A stretch of DNA of 64,000 nucleotides. It comes from CAIKBL01 sp964555355 (GTDB lineage: Bacteria > Pseudomonadota > Gammaproteobacteria > Ga0077536). Made by a program: the position numbers and the translations under genes. Positions 8,753-17,563 of this stretch are shown piece by piece. Location: positions 8,591 through 72,590 of the forward strand of contig CAZKRY010000021.1 in assembly GCA_964555355.1 (NCBI GenBank), written 5' to 3'. Position 1 is the stretch's first letter. Each line of letters starts with the position of its first letter. The notes below the pieces were generated by a model. The model was not told where the DNA came from. It did no database searches and was given only the letters and a program-made list of their open reading frames with translations.

Positions 8753-9409
8753 ATGGCACTAGGACTCATTGGAATTAAACGCGGCATGATGCGTATCTAC
8801 GCCGAGGACGGCGCGGCGGTGCCGGTTACCGTGATTGAAGTCGATCCGAACCGGGTTACACGCGTCAAGTCGGCCGCACGCGATGGGTACCGCGCGGTGC
8901 AAGTCACCGCCGGCACTAAGCATCGCAATCGAATCAACAAGCCCGACGCCGGCGTGTTCGCCAAGGCCGGCGCGGATGTCGGCCGCGACCTTTGGGAATT
9001 CCGTCTCGGCGACGACGAAGGTACCGATCTCGCGGCGGGTGGTGAAATCAAGGTTGATTTGTTTAGCCAGGGCCAGTTGGTGGACGTTACCGGCATTACG
9101 ATTGGCAAAGGATTCGCGGGCACCATCAAGCGCCACAATTTCAGCATGGGCGATGCCACGCACGGAAACTCGCTGTCGCATCGCGCGCCGGGTTCGATCG
9201 GGCAGCGTCAGACGCCAGGTCGCGTCATCAAGGGCAAACGGATGTCTGGTCATATGGGTAACGTGCAGCGCACGACTCAGCGTCTCGAGGTGGTGCGCGT
9301 CGATACCGAACGTAATCTCCTGATGATCAAAGGTGCAGTGCCGGGCGCCAAAGGGGGCGACGTGTTGGTCAAACCCACAGTCAAGAAACGTAAGTCGCAA
9401 CAAGGCTAA
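8753..9409 (+). CDS. rplC: 50S ribosomal protein L3
   Basis: 218-residue L3, an early 23S rRNA binder whose long loop reaches the peptidyl-transferase centre. The conserved block SIGQRQTPGRVIKGKRMSGHMG is present and includes the Gln that PrmB methylates in other bacteria. Slightly longer than the E. coli protein (209). Followed after 5 nt by rplD, so translational coupling is likely. Confidence 0.97.
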   Translation: MALGLIGIKRGMMRIYAEDGAAVPVTVIEVDPNRVTRVKSAARDGYRAVQVTAGTKHRNRINKPDAGVFAKAGADVGRDLWEFRLGDDEGTDLAAGGEIKVDLFSQGQLVDVTGITIGKGFAGTIKRHNFSMGDATHGNSLSHRAPGSIGQRQTPGRVIKGKRMSGHMGNVQRTTQRLEVVRVDTERNLLMIKGAVPGAKGGDVLVKPTVKKRKSQQG

Positions 9410-9414
9410 CGCGC

Positions 9415-10035
9415 ATGGAACTTCCAATTCATTCTTTTACGAATGGCAGCGCCGCGGGCAATTTGGCGGTGTCTGACAGCGTATTCGCGCAACCTTATAA
9501 AGAAGCGCTAGTGCACCAAGTGGTGACCGCGTATTTCGCTGGCGCACGCCAGGGCACCAAGGCGCAGAAAACGCGTGCCGAAGTGAGCGGCGGCGGTGCC
9601 AAACCCTGGCGTCAAAAGGGGATGGGCCGCGCCCGCGCAGGTACCACCCGTGGCCCGTTGTGGCGTACGGGTGGCCGCGCCTTTGCCGCGCGCCCACGTT
9701 CGTTCGAGCAAAAAGTGAATCGAAAAATGTATCGCGGCGCATTGCGCTCGATTCTCTCCGAGCTCATCCGTCAAGACCGCCTACTAGTGGTTGATCAGTT
9801 GGATGTGCCGGAGAAGAAAACCAAGCAGCTCATCGCGCTGTTGAATCAATTTAGCTTGAACGATGTGTTGCTGGTCGCCGACGACGTCTCGGATACGTTG
9901 TACTACTCGGCGCGCAACCTGCACTGGGTGGGGCTCGCGGATGCGGAAGCGGTCGATCCGGCGCTGCTCATTTCGTTTGCCAAAGTCGTGATTAGCCAAG
10001 CGGCGCTGAGTCGCTTGCAAGAGCAACTGTCATGA
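9415..10035 (+). CDS. rplD: 50S ribosomal protein L4
   Basis: 206-residue L4, which lines the peptide exit tunnel with an extended loop (GGGAKPWRQKGMGRARAGTTRGPLWRTGG split across about residues 60-90). In E. coli L4 also represses the S10 operon at the leader; here the leader is short, so such control is uncertain. The stop overlaps the rplW start by 4 nt (ATGA). Confidence 0.97.
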   Translation: MELPIHSFTNGSAAGNLAVSDSVFAQPYKEALVHQVVTAYFAGARQGTKAQKTRAEVSGGGAKPWRQKGMGRARAGTTRGPLWRTGGRAFAARPRSFEQKVNRKMYRGALRSILSELIRQDRLLVVDQLDVPEKKTKQLIALLNQFSLNDVLLVADDVSDTLYYSARNLHWVGLADAEAVDPALLISFAKVVISQAALSRLQEQLS

Positions 10036-10328
10036 ATCAAGAACGCATTCTGCAATTGTTGGTTGAGCCGCAGATGTCGGAAAAAGCGACACGGATTGCC
10101 GATCAGCATCGCCAATACGTTTTTAAAGTGCTGCGTGACGCCACCAAGCCCGAAATCAAGTTGGCGGTCGAACAGCTCTTTAACGTCAAAGTGGACGCGG
10201 TGCGGGTTTCCAACGTGCGCTCGCGCACAAAAGCATTCCGCGGCCGTTTAGGGGTACGTCAGGCTTGGAAGAAGGCCTACGTGAAGCTCGAAGAGGGCTT
10301 CAGCATCGATTTCTTGGGCGCGGCCTAA
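10032..10328 (+). CDS. rplW: 50S ribosomal protein L23
   Basis: 98-residue L23 at the tunnel exit, the docking point for trigger factor and SRP. The N-terminal EPQMSEKATR and the central FNVKVDAVRVSNV motif are typical. Coupled to rplD by a 4-nt overlap; 38 nt to rplB. Confidence 0.97.
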   Translation: MNQERILQLLVEPQMSEKATRIADQHRQYVFKVLRDATKPEIKLAVEQLFNVKVDAVRVSNVRSRTKAFRGRLGVRQAWKKAYVKLEEGFSIDFLGAA

Positions 10329-10366
10329 CAGAGCCGCTCGCGCTTCAATAACCAGGATCGTAATCC

Positions 10367-11194
10367 ATGGCGCTAATTAAGACTAAACCCACTTCCGCTG
10401 GCCGTCGCGGCATGGTCAAAGTGGTTTCGCCCGATTTGCACAAAGGCGCACCGTTCGCGCCTTTGGTCGAACGGCAGCTCCAAAATTCGGGCCGTAACAA
10501 CAACGGCCGAATAACGGTGCGTCATCGTGGCGGCGGACACAAGCAGCACTACCGAATTGTCGATTTCAAGCGCAAGAAGGACGGGATCGTCGCCAAAGTC
10601 GAGCGCTTGGAGTATGACCCGAATCGTTCGGCGAACATCGCGCTCTTGCTGTACGCGGATGGCGAGCGCCGTTACATCATTGCGCCGAAGGGACTGGAAG
10701 CAGGGCAAATCTTACGCTCGGGCAGCGATGCACCCATTCAAGTGGGTAATTGCTTACCGCTGCGTAATATCCCGGTCGGGGCCACGATCCATTGTGTCGA
10801 ACTGAAACCCGGCAAAGGCGCGCAAATCGGACGGAGTGCCGGTGCTGGTATCCAGTACGTCGCGCGCGAAGGTGCGTATGCGACGCTGCGGCTGCGGTCC
10901 GGTGAAATGCGCCAAGTCCCTATCGAATGCCGCGCAACGATCGGTGAAGTCGGTAACTCCGAACATTCGCTACGCCAACTCGGCAAAGCCGGTGCCAAGC
11001 GCTGGCGCGGCATCCGCCCGACGGTACGCGGTGTGGCGATGAACCCGGTCGATCACCCGCATGGCGGCGGCGAAGGCCGCACCTCTGGTGGTCGCCATCC
11101 GGTGAGCCCATGGGGCCAACCCACCAAGGGCTACAAGACTCGAACCAACAAGCGCACCGACAACATGATCGTGCGTCGTCGCGACAAGCGCTAA
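10367..11194 (+). CDS. rplB: 50S ribosomal protein L2
   Basis: 275-residue L2, essential for subunit association and peptidyl-transferase activity. The C-terminal signature MNPVDHPHGGGEGRT with the functionally important His, and the RNA-binding block GRITVRHRGGGHKQHYR, are intact. 9 nt before rpsS. Confidence 0.98.
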   Translation: MALIKTKPTSAGRRGMVKVVSPDLHKGAPFAPLVERQLQNSGRNNNGRITVRHRGGGHKQHYRIVDFKRKKDGIVAKVERLEYDPNRSANIALLLYADGERRYIIAPKGLEAGQILRSGSDAPIQVGNCLPLRNIPVGATIHCVELKPGKGAQIGRSAGAGIQYVAREGAYATLRLRSGEMRQVPIECRATIGEVGNSEHSLRQLGKAGAKRWRGIRPTVRGVAMNPVDHPHGGGEGRTSGGRHPVSPWGQPTKGYKTRTNKRTDNMIVRRRDKR

Positions 11195-11203
11195 GAGGGA
11201 GCC

Positions 11204-11476
11204 ATGTCACGTTCTATCAAAAAGGGCCCATTTATCGATCACCACCTGCAGAAGAAGGTGGATACCGCGCGCGCCAATAGTGACAAACGCCCGATCAAAA
11301 CCTGGTCGCGTCGTTCGTTGGTGGTGCCGGACATGATCGGATTGACGATTGCGGTGCATAACGGGCGCCAACACATGCCGGTGTTCATTACCGAAAACAT
11401 GATTGGCCACAAGCTGGGCGAGTTTGCGCCGACGCGGACGTTCCGCGGCCACACCGCCGACAAGAAAACGAAGTAA
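11204..11476 (+). CDS. rpsS: 30S ribosomal protein S19
   Basis: 90-residue S19, which pairs with S13 in the 30S head near the A and P sites. MSRSIKKGPFIDHHL and the C-terminal GEFAPTRTFRGHTADKK are diagnostic. Good Shine-Dalgarno (AGAGGGAG) just upstream. Confidence 0.98.
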   Translation: MSRSIKKGPFIDHHLQKKVDTARANSDKRPIKTWSRRSLVVPDMIGLTIAVHNGRQHMPVFITENMIGHKLGEFAPTRTFRGHTADKKTK

Positions 11477-11497
11477 GCGAGCACTAGGACGACACTC

Positions 11498-11833
11498 ATG
11501 GGTACAACCGCCAAGCTGAGACAGGCGCATATCACTCCCCAGAAGGCCCGCTTAGTGGCCGACCAGGTGCGTGGCTTGCCGGTCGAACGCGCGCTCAATA
11601 TCTTGAAGTTCAGCAACAAAAAAGCCGCGGCCATTATCAAGAAAGTGCTGGAGTCCGCGATCGCGAACGCCGAACACAACGATGGGGCGGATGTCGACGA
11701 ACTCAAAGTACAGACCATCATGGTTGACGAAGGTCCGATCATGAAGCGCTGGATGCCGCGCGCCCGCGGCCGCGCAAACCAGATCTTCAAACGCACCAGC
11801 CACGTGACGATTGTCGTCGAGGCGAAGGCATAA
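11498..11833 (+). CDS. rplV: 50S ribosomal protein L22
   Basis: 111-residue L22, whose beta-hairpin lines the exit tunnel and contributes to macrolide sensitivity. The hairpin tip region MKRWMPRARGRANQIFKR is present without insertion or deletion that I can see. Lies between rpsS (21 nt) and rpsC (36 nt). Confidence 0.97.
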   Translation: MGTTAKLRQAHITPQKARLVADQVRGLPVERALNILKFSNKKAAAIIKKVLESAIANAEHNDGADVDELKVQTIMVDEGPIMKRWMPRARGRANQIFKRTSHVTIVVEAKA

Positions 11834-11869
11834 CGGCCGGTCTCAAGCAGAACTCAACGAGCGAGCAAT

Positions 11870-12550
11870 ATGGGTCAAAAAGTACATCCCTACGGAATTC
11901 GCCTAGGCATCATCAAGGACTGGACTTCCACTTGGTATGCCGACCGCCGCCGCTATGCGGACTATTTGAATACGGACATCGCGGTTCGCAAGTTTTTGCG
12001 CAAAAAGCTCGCGCACGCGTCCGTCAGCCGCATTCAAATCGAACGGCCGGCACACAACGCACGGATCATCATTCACACCGCGCGTCCCGGCATCGTGATC
12101 GGCAAAAAGGGCGAAGACATTGAGTCGTTACGCAAACAAGTCTCGCGTCTGATGGGTATTCCGGCGCATTTAAGCGTCGAAGAAATTCGTAAGCCAGAGC
12201 TCGATGCGTACCTGGTCGCCGAGTCGGTGGCCCAACAGCTCGAGCGCCGCATCATGTTTCGTCGTGCGATGAAGCGCGCCGTGTCAAATGCGCTGCGACT
12301 TGGCGCGCAAGGAATCAAGATTACCGTCGCCGGCCGCTTGAACGGCGCGGAAATCGCGCGTACCGAATGGTACCGCGAAGGTCGGGTACCGCTGCACACG
12401 CTGCGCGCGGATATCGACTATGGCGTCGCTGAAGCTGTCACCACGTACGGTGTCATTGGCGTCAAAGTTTGGATTTTCAAAGGCGAAGTCATGAGTCGCG
12501 CCGAAGAACACGCGGCGGAAATCATGGGCGAAACGCCGGCGGCGAGCTAG
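11870..12550 (+). CDS. rpsC: 30S ribosomal protein S3
   Basis: 226-residue S3, part of the mRNA entry tunnel and its helicase activity. The KH domain core GIVIGKKGEDIESLRKQV (about residues 75-95) and the C-terminal IKITVAGRLNGAEIARTEWYREGRVP block (in the family's usual place) are clear. 10 nt before rplP. Confidence 0.97.
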   Translation: MGQKVHPYGIRLGIIKDWTSTWYADRRRYADYLNTDIAVRKFLRKKLAHASVSRIQIERPAHNARIIIHTARPGIVIGKKGEDIESLRKQVSRLMGIPAHLSVEEIRKPELDAYLVAESVAQQLERRIMFRRAMKRAVSNALRLGAQGIKITVAGRLNGAEIARTEWYREGRVPLHTLRADIDYGVAEAVTTYGVIGVKVWIFKGEVMSRAEEHAAEIMGETPAAS

Positions 12551-12560
12551 GAGAATAATC

Positions 12561-12974
12561 GTGTTGCAACCAAAAACGACCAAGTATCGCAAGCAACATA
12601 AGGGCCGCAACGAAGGCATCGCGTGGCGCGGCGGCGCCGTGAGTTTTGGCGAGTACGGCTTGAAGGCCGTGACCCGCGGACGTTTGACGGCGCGACAAAT
12701 CGAAGCCGCCCGCCGCTGCATTACTCGCGCGGTCAAACGCGGCGCGCGTGTGTGGATCCGCGTGTTTCCGGATAAGCCGATTTCACGCAAGCCCTTGGAA
12801 GTTCGTATGGGCAGCGGTAAGGGTAATGTCGAATACTGGGTGGCGCAGATCAAACCCGGCATGGTGCTGTATGAAATGGAAGGGGTGGAAGAGTCTGTGG
12901 CGCGCGAAGCATTCCGCCTCGCCGGTGCCAAGCTCCCGATCCTGACTACGTTTGCGTCGCGGAAGGTGATGTGA
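12561..12974 (+). CDS. rplP: 50S ribosomal protein L16
   Basis: 137-residue L16, which organises the A-site tRNA pocket of the 50S subunit. The N-terminus MLQPKTTKYRKQHKGRN fixes a GTG start at 12561, preceded by AGGAG. The conserved WIRVFPDKPISRKPLEVRMG block carries the Arg hydroxylated by YcfD in E. coli. The TGA shares one base with the rpmC ATG. Confidence 0.97.
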   Translation: MLQPKTTKYRKQHKGRNEGIAWRGGAVSFGEYGLKAVTRGRLTARQIEAARRCITRAVKRGARVWIRVFPDKPISRKPLEVRMGSGKGNVEYWVAQIKPGMVLYEMEGVEESVAREAFRLAGAKLPILTTFASRKVM

Positions 12975-13171
12975 TGAAAGTGAGCGAATTGCGCGCCAAA
13001 TCGGCCGCCGAGCTACAAGCGCTGCTGCTCGAAAAGCGCAAAGAACAATTTAACCTGCGGATGCAGCGTGGCTCAGGTCAGCAGATCCGTAGTCATCAGG
13101 TGCGCGCCGCGCGCCAAGATATCGCCCGGATCAAAACCATCTTGGGCGCGCAGAAAGCGAGTGCGCAATGA
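12974..13171 (+). CDS. rpmC: 50S ribosomal protein L29
   Basis: 65-residue helical hairpin protein near the tunnel exit. MKVSELRAKSAAELQALL and FNLRMQRGSGQQ are typical. I prefer the ATG at 12974, overlapping the rplP stop by one base, to an in-frame GTG one codon earlier. Its stop overlaps rpsQ by 4 nt. Confidence 0.95.
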   Translation: MKVSELRAKSAAELQALLLEKRKEQFNLRMQRGSGQQIRSHQVRAARQDIARIKTILGAQKASAQ

Positions 13172-13434
13172 GCGAGCAAGTGGCATTGAAGCGAACGCTG
13201 GTCGGCGAAGTGGTCAGCACCAAGATGGATAAGACCATCGCGGTCAAGATCGAGCGCCGAGTCGAGCATCCGATTTACAAAAAGTACATTCGGCGCTTTA
13301 CCAAGCTCTTAGTGCACGACGAGAACAACGAGTGCAAAGAAGGCGATACCGTCGCAATCGAGGAATGCCGTCCGCTGTCCAAGCATAAAGCCTGGCGCCT
13401 GCAACGGGTTATCGAACGAGCGATCGAGCTGTAA
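13168..13434 (+). CDS. rpsQ: 30S ribosomal protein S17
   Basis: 88-residue OB-fold protein of the 30S body. VVSTKMDKTIAVKIERRVEHPIYKK and EECRPLSKHKAWRL are family hallmarks. Last gene of the S10 operon; ATGA overlap with rpmC. Confidence 0.97.
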   Translation: MSEQVALKRTLVGEVVSTKMDKTIAVKIERRVEHPIYKKYIRRFTKLLVHDENNECKEGDTVAIEECRPLSKHKAWRLQRVIERAIEL

Positions 13435-13460
13435 TTGGCGACGTCAGCGGAGACTTTCTC

Positions 13461-13829
13461 ATGATTCAGATGCAAACAATGCTCGACGCGGCGGACAATA
13501 GCGGTGCGCGGCGGCTGATGTGCATAAAGGTGATCGGTGGTTCGCACCGCCGTTACGCCCACATTGGCGATGTCATCAAAGTGAGCATTAAAGACGCCAT
13601 CCCGCGCGGCAAAGTCAAAAAAGGCGAAGTGTTCAACGCAGTAGTCGTGCGCACCCGTAAAGGGGTCCGCCGACCGGACGGCTCGCTGATCCGCTTCGAC
13701 GGAAACGCGGCCGTATTGCTCGATAAGCAGCTACAGCCGATCGGTACCCGCATTTTCGGGCCGGTCACCCGTGAGCTACGCGGCGAACGCTTCATGCGCA
13801 TCGTCTCGCTAGCGCCGGAAGTGCTGTAG
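13461..13829 (+). CDS. rplN: 50S ribosomal protein L14
   Basis: 122-residue L14, at the subunit interface and the binding site of the silencing factor RsfS. MIQMQTMLDAADNSGARR is diagnostic. First gene of the spc operon (rplN-rplX-rplE-rpsN-rpsH-rplF-rplR-rpsE-rpmD-rplO-secY-rpmJ). The gap to rpsQ is only 26 nt, with no clear promoter, so S10 and spc genes are probably co-transcribed. Confidence 0.97.
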   Translation: MIQMQTMLDAADNSGARRLMCIKVIGGSHRRYAHIGDVIKVSIKDAIPRGKVKKGEVFNAVVVRTRKGVRRPDGSLIRFDGNAAVLLDKQLQPIGTRIFGPVTRELRGERFMRIVSLAPEVL

Positions 13830-13845
13830 CCGGGAGACAGGATCA

Positions 13846-14163
13846 ATGAAGAAATTACGAAAAGGTGATCAAGTCACGATGATCGCCGGCAAAGATAAGG
13901 GAAAGCGCGGCGTGGTCACGCGTGTCATTGATGACGAGAAAATCGTCGTCGAGGGCGTCAACATGATCAAGCGCCATACCAAGCCCAATCCGACGATCGG
14001 TACGCCGGGTGGTATTGTCGAAAAGGAAGCGCCGGTACACGTGTCGAACGTGGCAATTTTTAACCCGGTAACCTCGAAGCCCGACCGCATCGGTTTCAAG
14101 TTGCTGGAAGACGGCCGCAAGGTTCGGATCTTTAAGTCCACCAAAGAAGTCGTGGACTTGTAA
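13846..14163 (+). CDS. rplX: 50S ribosomal protein L24
   Basis: 105-residue L24, an assembly initiator for the 50S subunit with a KOW motif (QVTMIAGKDKGKRGVVTRV). GGIVEKEAPVHVSNV is typical. 19 nt before rplE. Confidence 0.97.
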   Translation: MKKLRKGDQVTMIAGKDKGKRGVVTRVIDDEKIVVEGVNMIKRHTKPNPTIGTPGGIVEKEAPVHVSNVAIFNPVTSKPDRIGFKLLEDGRKVRIFKSTKEVVDL

Positions 14164-14182
14164 TCAAGCGAGCGCGAAGAGC

Positions 14183-14725
14183 ATGACTAGATTAGAAACT
14201 TTTTACCGCGAGACCGTGATCAAGCAGTTGATGGAGAAATTCAACTACTCGTCCGTCATGCAGGTCCCGAAGATCACCAAGATTACGATCAACATGGGAC
14301 TTGGTAAGGCGATCGGCGACAAGAAGATCCTCGAAAACGCGCTCGCCGATATGACCGCTATTTCGGGGCAAAAGCCGGTTGTCACCAAAGCACGTAAGTC
14401 GGTGTCCAACTTTAAGCTGCGCGAAGGATGGCCGATTGGTGCGAAGGTCACGCTGCGGCGCGATCGCATGTATGAGTTTTTGGATCGCCTCATCAATATC
14501 GCGATGCCGCGCATCCGCGACTTCCGTGGCGTTAACGGGCGTGCGTTCGACGGGCGCGGCAATTACACGCTGGGCGTCAAAGAACAGATCATTTTCCCGG
14601 AAATCGAGTACGACAAAATTGACGCGCTACGCGGCATGGATATTTGCATTTCGACCACTGCGCGCACCAATGACGAAGGTCGCGCATTACTCACCGCGTT
14701 CCGTTTCCCGCTGCGAGGAAATTAA
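14183..14725 (+). CDS. rplE: 50S ribosomal protein L5
   Basis: 180-residue L5, the 5S rRNA-binding protein that contacts P-site tRNA. Conserved blocks KITINMGLGKAIGDKK, ISGQKPVVTKARKSVSNFKLREG and GNYTLGVKEQIIFPEI are all present. 4 nt before rpsN. Confidence 0.98.
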   Translation: MTRLETFYRETVIKQLMEKFNYSSVMQVPKITKITINMGLGKAIGDKKILENALADMTAISGQKPVVTKARKSVSNFKLREGWPIGAKVTLRRDRMYEFLDRLINIAMPRIRDFRGVNGRAFDGRGNYTLGVKEQIIFPEIEYDKIDALRGMDICISTTARTNDEGRALLTAFRFPLRGN

Positions 14726-14729
14726 GCTC

Positions 14730-15035
14730 ATGGCAAAGACATCGATGATTATGCGCGAGATTAAGCGCGCGAAACTCGCCAAGAAGTACGCCGCCAAGCG
14801 CAATGTACTGCGCGAGACGATCAAAGACCCCAAGAAGTCTTTCGAGGAACGCGAACAAGCGGTGATGAAACTGCAGCAGCTACCGCGCGATTCGAGCCCT
14901 ATCCGTGGTCGTAGCCGTTGCCGCCTAACCGGTCGCGCGCATGGCGTCTACAGCAAATTCGGTTTAGGGCGCAGCGAATTACGTCGGCTCGCGATGGAAG
15001 GGCATGTGCCCGGCCTCGTGAAGGCGAGTTGGTAA
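14730..15035 (+). CDS. rpsN: 30S ribosomal protein S14 (zinc-free long form)
   Basis: 101-residue S14 of the 30S head. An in-frame extension runs upstream, but MAKTSMIMREIKRAKLAKKYAAKR gives the true start at 14730, four bases after the rplE stop. It has no CxxC pairs, so it is the long, zinc-independent form. Intact C-terminus GHVPGLVKASW. Confidence 0.97.
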   Translation: MAKTSMIMREIKRAKLAKKYAAKRNVLRETIKDPKKSFEEREQAVMKLQQLPRDSSPIRGRSRCRLTGRAHGVYSKFGLGRSELRRLAMEGHVPGLVKASW

Positions 15036-15051
15036 GAGAGCAGGTATCTAC

Positions 15052-15447
15052 ATGAGCATGCAAGACCCCATAGCCGATATGTTGACGCGCATCCGCAACG
15101 CGCAGGCCCGTGCCAAACGCGAAGTCGTGATGCCCGGCTCGACGCGTAAAGCGGCGATCGCGGAAGTGCTGAAAAACGAAGGCTATATCGCCAACTACGC
15201 GGCCACGTCCGAAAACGGCCGGCCGCAATTGGTGGTCGAACTGAAGTATTACAACGGTCGTCCGGTGATTGAAAAAATTGAACGCGTAAGCCGACCGGGC
15301 CTCCGCGTCTACCGTACTCGCGATGCGCTGCCGCGCGTGGTGGGTGGCTTGGGGATCGCGATAGTGTCTACTTCGCGCGGCCTCATGACCGATCGCGCCG
15401 CACGGGCGCTCGGCATTGGCGGCGAAGTCATTTGTTCGGTGTATTAG
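15052..15447 (+). CDS. rpsH: 30S ribosomal protein S8
   Basis: 131-residue S8, a primary binder of 16S helix 21. In E. coli it represses the spc operon by binding near rplE; I could not identify that site here. MSMQDPIADMLTRIRNAQ and the C-terminal SRGLMTDRAARALGIGGEVICSVY are typical. Confidence 0.97.
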   Translation: MSMQDPIADMLTRIRNAQARAKREVVMPGSTRKAAIAEVLKNEGYIANYAATSENGRPQLVVELKYYNGRPVIEKIERVSRPGLRVYRTRDALPRVVGGLGIAIVSTSRGLMTDRAARALGIGGEVICSVY

Positions 15448-15456
15448 GAGCGCACG

Positions 15457-15990
15457 ATGTCTCGCGTTGCCAAAAAACCTATTCCGGTGCCGAAGGGCGT
15501 GGAAATTAATCTCACCGCGCAAAGTGTCGTGGTCAAGGGGCCGAAAGGAAACTTGAGCCGGGACGTGCATCCGCGCGTCGCGATCGCGGTGGCGAACGGT
15601 GAAATCACCGTTGAGCCCCGTGACGCTTCACAAGATAGCAACGCGCAAGCCGGCACCGCGCGCGCGCTGCTCAGCAACATGGTGGTCGGGGTTGCGAGCG
15701 GCTTCGAGCGTAAGTTGGAGATCACCGGCGTCGGCTATCGTGCGCAGGCGAAAGGCAAGATCATCAATCTCTCGCTCGGCTTCTCGCACCCAGTGGAATT
15801 TGAAGTGCCCGAAGGGATCACGGTGGAGACTCCTTCGCAGACCGAAATCTTGATTAAAGGGATCGACAAACAGCTCGTCGGCCAGGTCGCGGCGAATATC
15901 CGTGCGTATCGCCCGCCGGAGCCGTACAAAGGCAAGGGCGTACGCTATCAAAACGAGCAGATCCGGCGTAAGGAAGCGAAGAAGACTTAA
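15457..15990 (+). CDS. rplF: 50S ribosomal protein L6
   Basis: 177-residue L6, near the sarcin-ricin loop and factor-binding site. MSRVAKKPIPVPKGVEI and the second repeat ending RPPEPYKGKGVRYQNE are diagnostic. It is followed by a hairpin and a 59-nt gap to rplR, the longest gap in the spc group. Confidence 0.97.
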   Translation: MSRVAKKPIPVPKGVEINLTAQSVVVKGPKGNLSRDVHPRVAIAVANGEITVEPRDASQDSNAQAGTARALLSNMVVGVASGFERKLEITGVGYRAQAKGKIINLSLGFSHPVEFEVPEGITVETPSQTEILIKGIDKQLVGQVAANIRAYRPPEPYKGKGVRYQNEQIRRKEAKKT

Positions 15991-15997
15991 ACCAAGT

Positions 15998-16020
15998 ACC
16001 CGCGCCCGATGGGCGTGGGT
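15998..16020 (+). promoter_or_regulatory. Hairpin in the rplF-rplR spacer
   Basis: A 10-bp stem with one G-U pair (15998-16007 with 16011-16020) and a GAT loop begins 8 nt after the rplF stop. It lacks a T-run. It may be an RNase processing or pausing site within the long ribosomal transcript. Confidence 0.4.
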
Positions 16021-16049
16021 CACTAACGATTGTGAGTGGACCAGTGACG

Positions 16050-16403
16050 ATGAACAAGAAACAAGCTCGTATGCGCCGCGCCAAGGAAACTCGGCGGCAC
16101 ATCAGAGAACTCGGCGCGGTGCGCCTGTGCGTCCATCGCACCCCGCGCCACATCTATGCCCAGGTTGTTTCGGACGACGGTGCGCAGGTGATCGCGGCGG
16201 CATCGACGCTGGAAAAAGACCTGCGCGAATCGCTCAAGCACGGTGGCAACGCCGAAGCCGCGGCAATCGTTGGCAAGCGCGTCGCGGAGCGCGCGGCGGC
16301 GGCAGGAGTGGCGCAAGTCGCATTCGATCGCGCCGGCTTTAAGTACCACGGCCGAATCAAGGCGCTGGCCGATGCCGCGCGTGAAAACGGTCTGAAATTC
16401 TAG
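16050..16403 (+). CDS. rplR: 50S ribosomal protein L18
   Basis: 117-residue L18, which binds 5S rRNA with L5. An in-frame GTG at 16032 would add six residues, but the family begins at MNKKQARMRRAKETR, so ATG 16050 is preferred and gives exactly the E. coli length. RLCVHRTPRHIYAQV and FDRAGFKYHGRIKALADAARE are typical. Confidence 0.95.
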   Translation: MNKKQARMRRAKETRRHIRELGAVRLCVHRTPRHIYAQVVSDDGAQVIAAASTLEKDLRESLKHGGNAEAAAIVGKRVAERAAAAGVAQVAFDRAGFKYHGRIKALADAARENGLKF

Positions 16404-16416
16404 GAGAGTCGAGTCC

Positions 16417-16926
16417 ATGGCCCTAAGCGAAGGCGTCGGCGATAGCCCAGAAGGCTATCTTGAAAAGTTGGTAGCCGTGAATCGTGTTGCCAAAGTGGTC
16501 AAAGGCGGCCGCATTTTTGGCTTTGCCGCGCTCACCGTGGTAGGTGACGGCGCGGGCCGTGTCGGCATGGGCCGCGGCAAGGCGCGCGAAGTGCCAGCCG
16601 CAATCCAAAAGGCACTGGAAAATGCGCGCCGTAACATGACCGCGATAGCGCTCAAGGGTGACACGTTGCAGTACCCAATCACCGGCGAACACGGGGCGGC
16701 CAAGGTGTACATGCAACCGGCCTCGCAAGGTACCGGCATCATCGCCGGTGGCCCGATGCGCGCGGTATTTGAAGCCCTCGGGGTGCATAACGTGCTCGCG
16801 AAATGTATCGGCACGTCGAACCCGATTAACGTCGTGCGCGCCACGCTGAACGGTTTACGTCAAATGACGACGCCGGAAGAAGTGGCGAGCAAACGCGGCC
16901 TGTCGGTGGAAGACATCAAAGGATAA
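16417..16926 (+). CDS. rpsE: 30S ribosomal protein S5
   Basis: 169-residue S5, at the mRNA entrance and important for accuracy. The dsRBD-like N-terminal half (VAVNRVAKVVKGGRIFGF) and GTGIIAGGPMRAVFEALGV are clear. 4 nt before rpmD. Confidence 0.97.
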   Translation: MALSEGVGDSPEGYLEKLVAVNRVAKVVKGGRIFGFAALTVVGDGAGRVGMGRGKAREVPAAIQKALENARRNMTAIALKGDTLQYPITGEHGAAKVYMQPASQGTGIIAGGPMRAVFEALGVHNVLAKCIGTSNPINVVRATLNGLRQMTTPEEVASKRGLSVEDIKG

Positions 16927-16930
16927 CGTT

Positions 16931-17119
16931 GTGACAAGCGCGAAGAAAATCAAAGTGACATTGGTCAAAAGCGTCGCCGGGCGACTCGCCGCGCACCAAG
17001 CCTGTGTGCGTGGTTTAGGCTTACGACGCCAACGGCACACGGTTGAAGTCGCCGATACGCCGGAAGTCCGCGGGATGATCAACCAAGTTTCTTACCTGCT
17101 CGCAGTCAAAGAGGCCTGA
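16931..17119 (+). CDS. rpmD: 50S ribosomal protein L30
   Basis: 62-residue L30. KVTLVKSVAGRLAAHQACVRGLGLRR is the family core. GTG start at 16931. Its presence fits a beta- or gammaproteobacterium-type spc operon, since many lineages lack rpmD. One base separates its stop from rplO. Confidence 0.96.
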   Translation: MTSAKKIKVTLVKSVAGRLAAHQACVRGLGLRRQRHTVEVADTPEVRGMINQVSYLLAVKEA

Positions 17120-17120
17120 C

Positions 17121-17555
17121 ATGTATTTGAACTCGATCCATCCGGCAGCGGGTGCGAAAAAAGGTAAAAAGCGGCGTGGACGCGGGATCGGCTCCGGCCT
17201 CGGCAAGACCGGCGGCGTCGGCCACAAGGGCCAGAAGGCACGCGCGGGCGGATATCACAAGGTTGGCTTTGAAGGCGGTCAGATGCCGCTCCAGCGCCGC
17301 TTGCCCAAATTCGGTTTCCGCTCGCAAGCAGCGCTCACACGCGACGAAGTACGCTTGCATGAACTCTCCAAAGTCACGGCGGAAGTCATCGACTTGCTAG
17401 CGCTCAAAGCAGCCGGCATCGTGCGTGGCGATGTGCTGGACGTCAAAGTTATCGCCAGCGGCAAATTAGCGCGCGCCGTCACCGTGCGCGGACTGCGCGT
17501 CACCGCGGGTGCGCGCGCCGCGATCGAAGCGGCCGGCGGTAAGGTCGAAGACTGA
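17121..17555 (+). CDS. rplO: 50S ribosomal protein L15
   Basis: 144-residue L15, a late-assembly protein of the 50S core. The Gly/Lys/Arg-rich N-terminal extension KKRRGRGIGSGLGKTGGVGHKGQKARAG threads into 23S rRNA (written here as one family block spanning about residues 17-44 in part). 8 nt before secY. Confidence 0.97.
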   Translation: MYLNSIHPAAGAKKGKKRRGRGIGSGLGKTGGVGHKGQKARAGGYHKVGFEGGQMPLQRRLPKFGFRSQAALTRDEVRLHELSKVTAEVIDLLALKAAGIVRGDVLDVKVIASGKLARAVTVRGLRVTAGARAAIEAAGGKVED

Positions 17556-17563
17556 GCAACGCG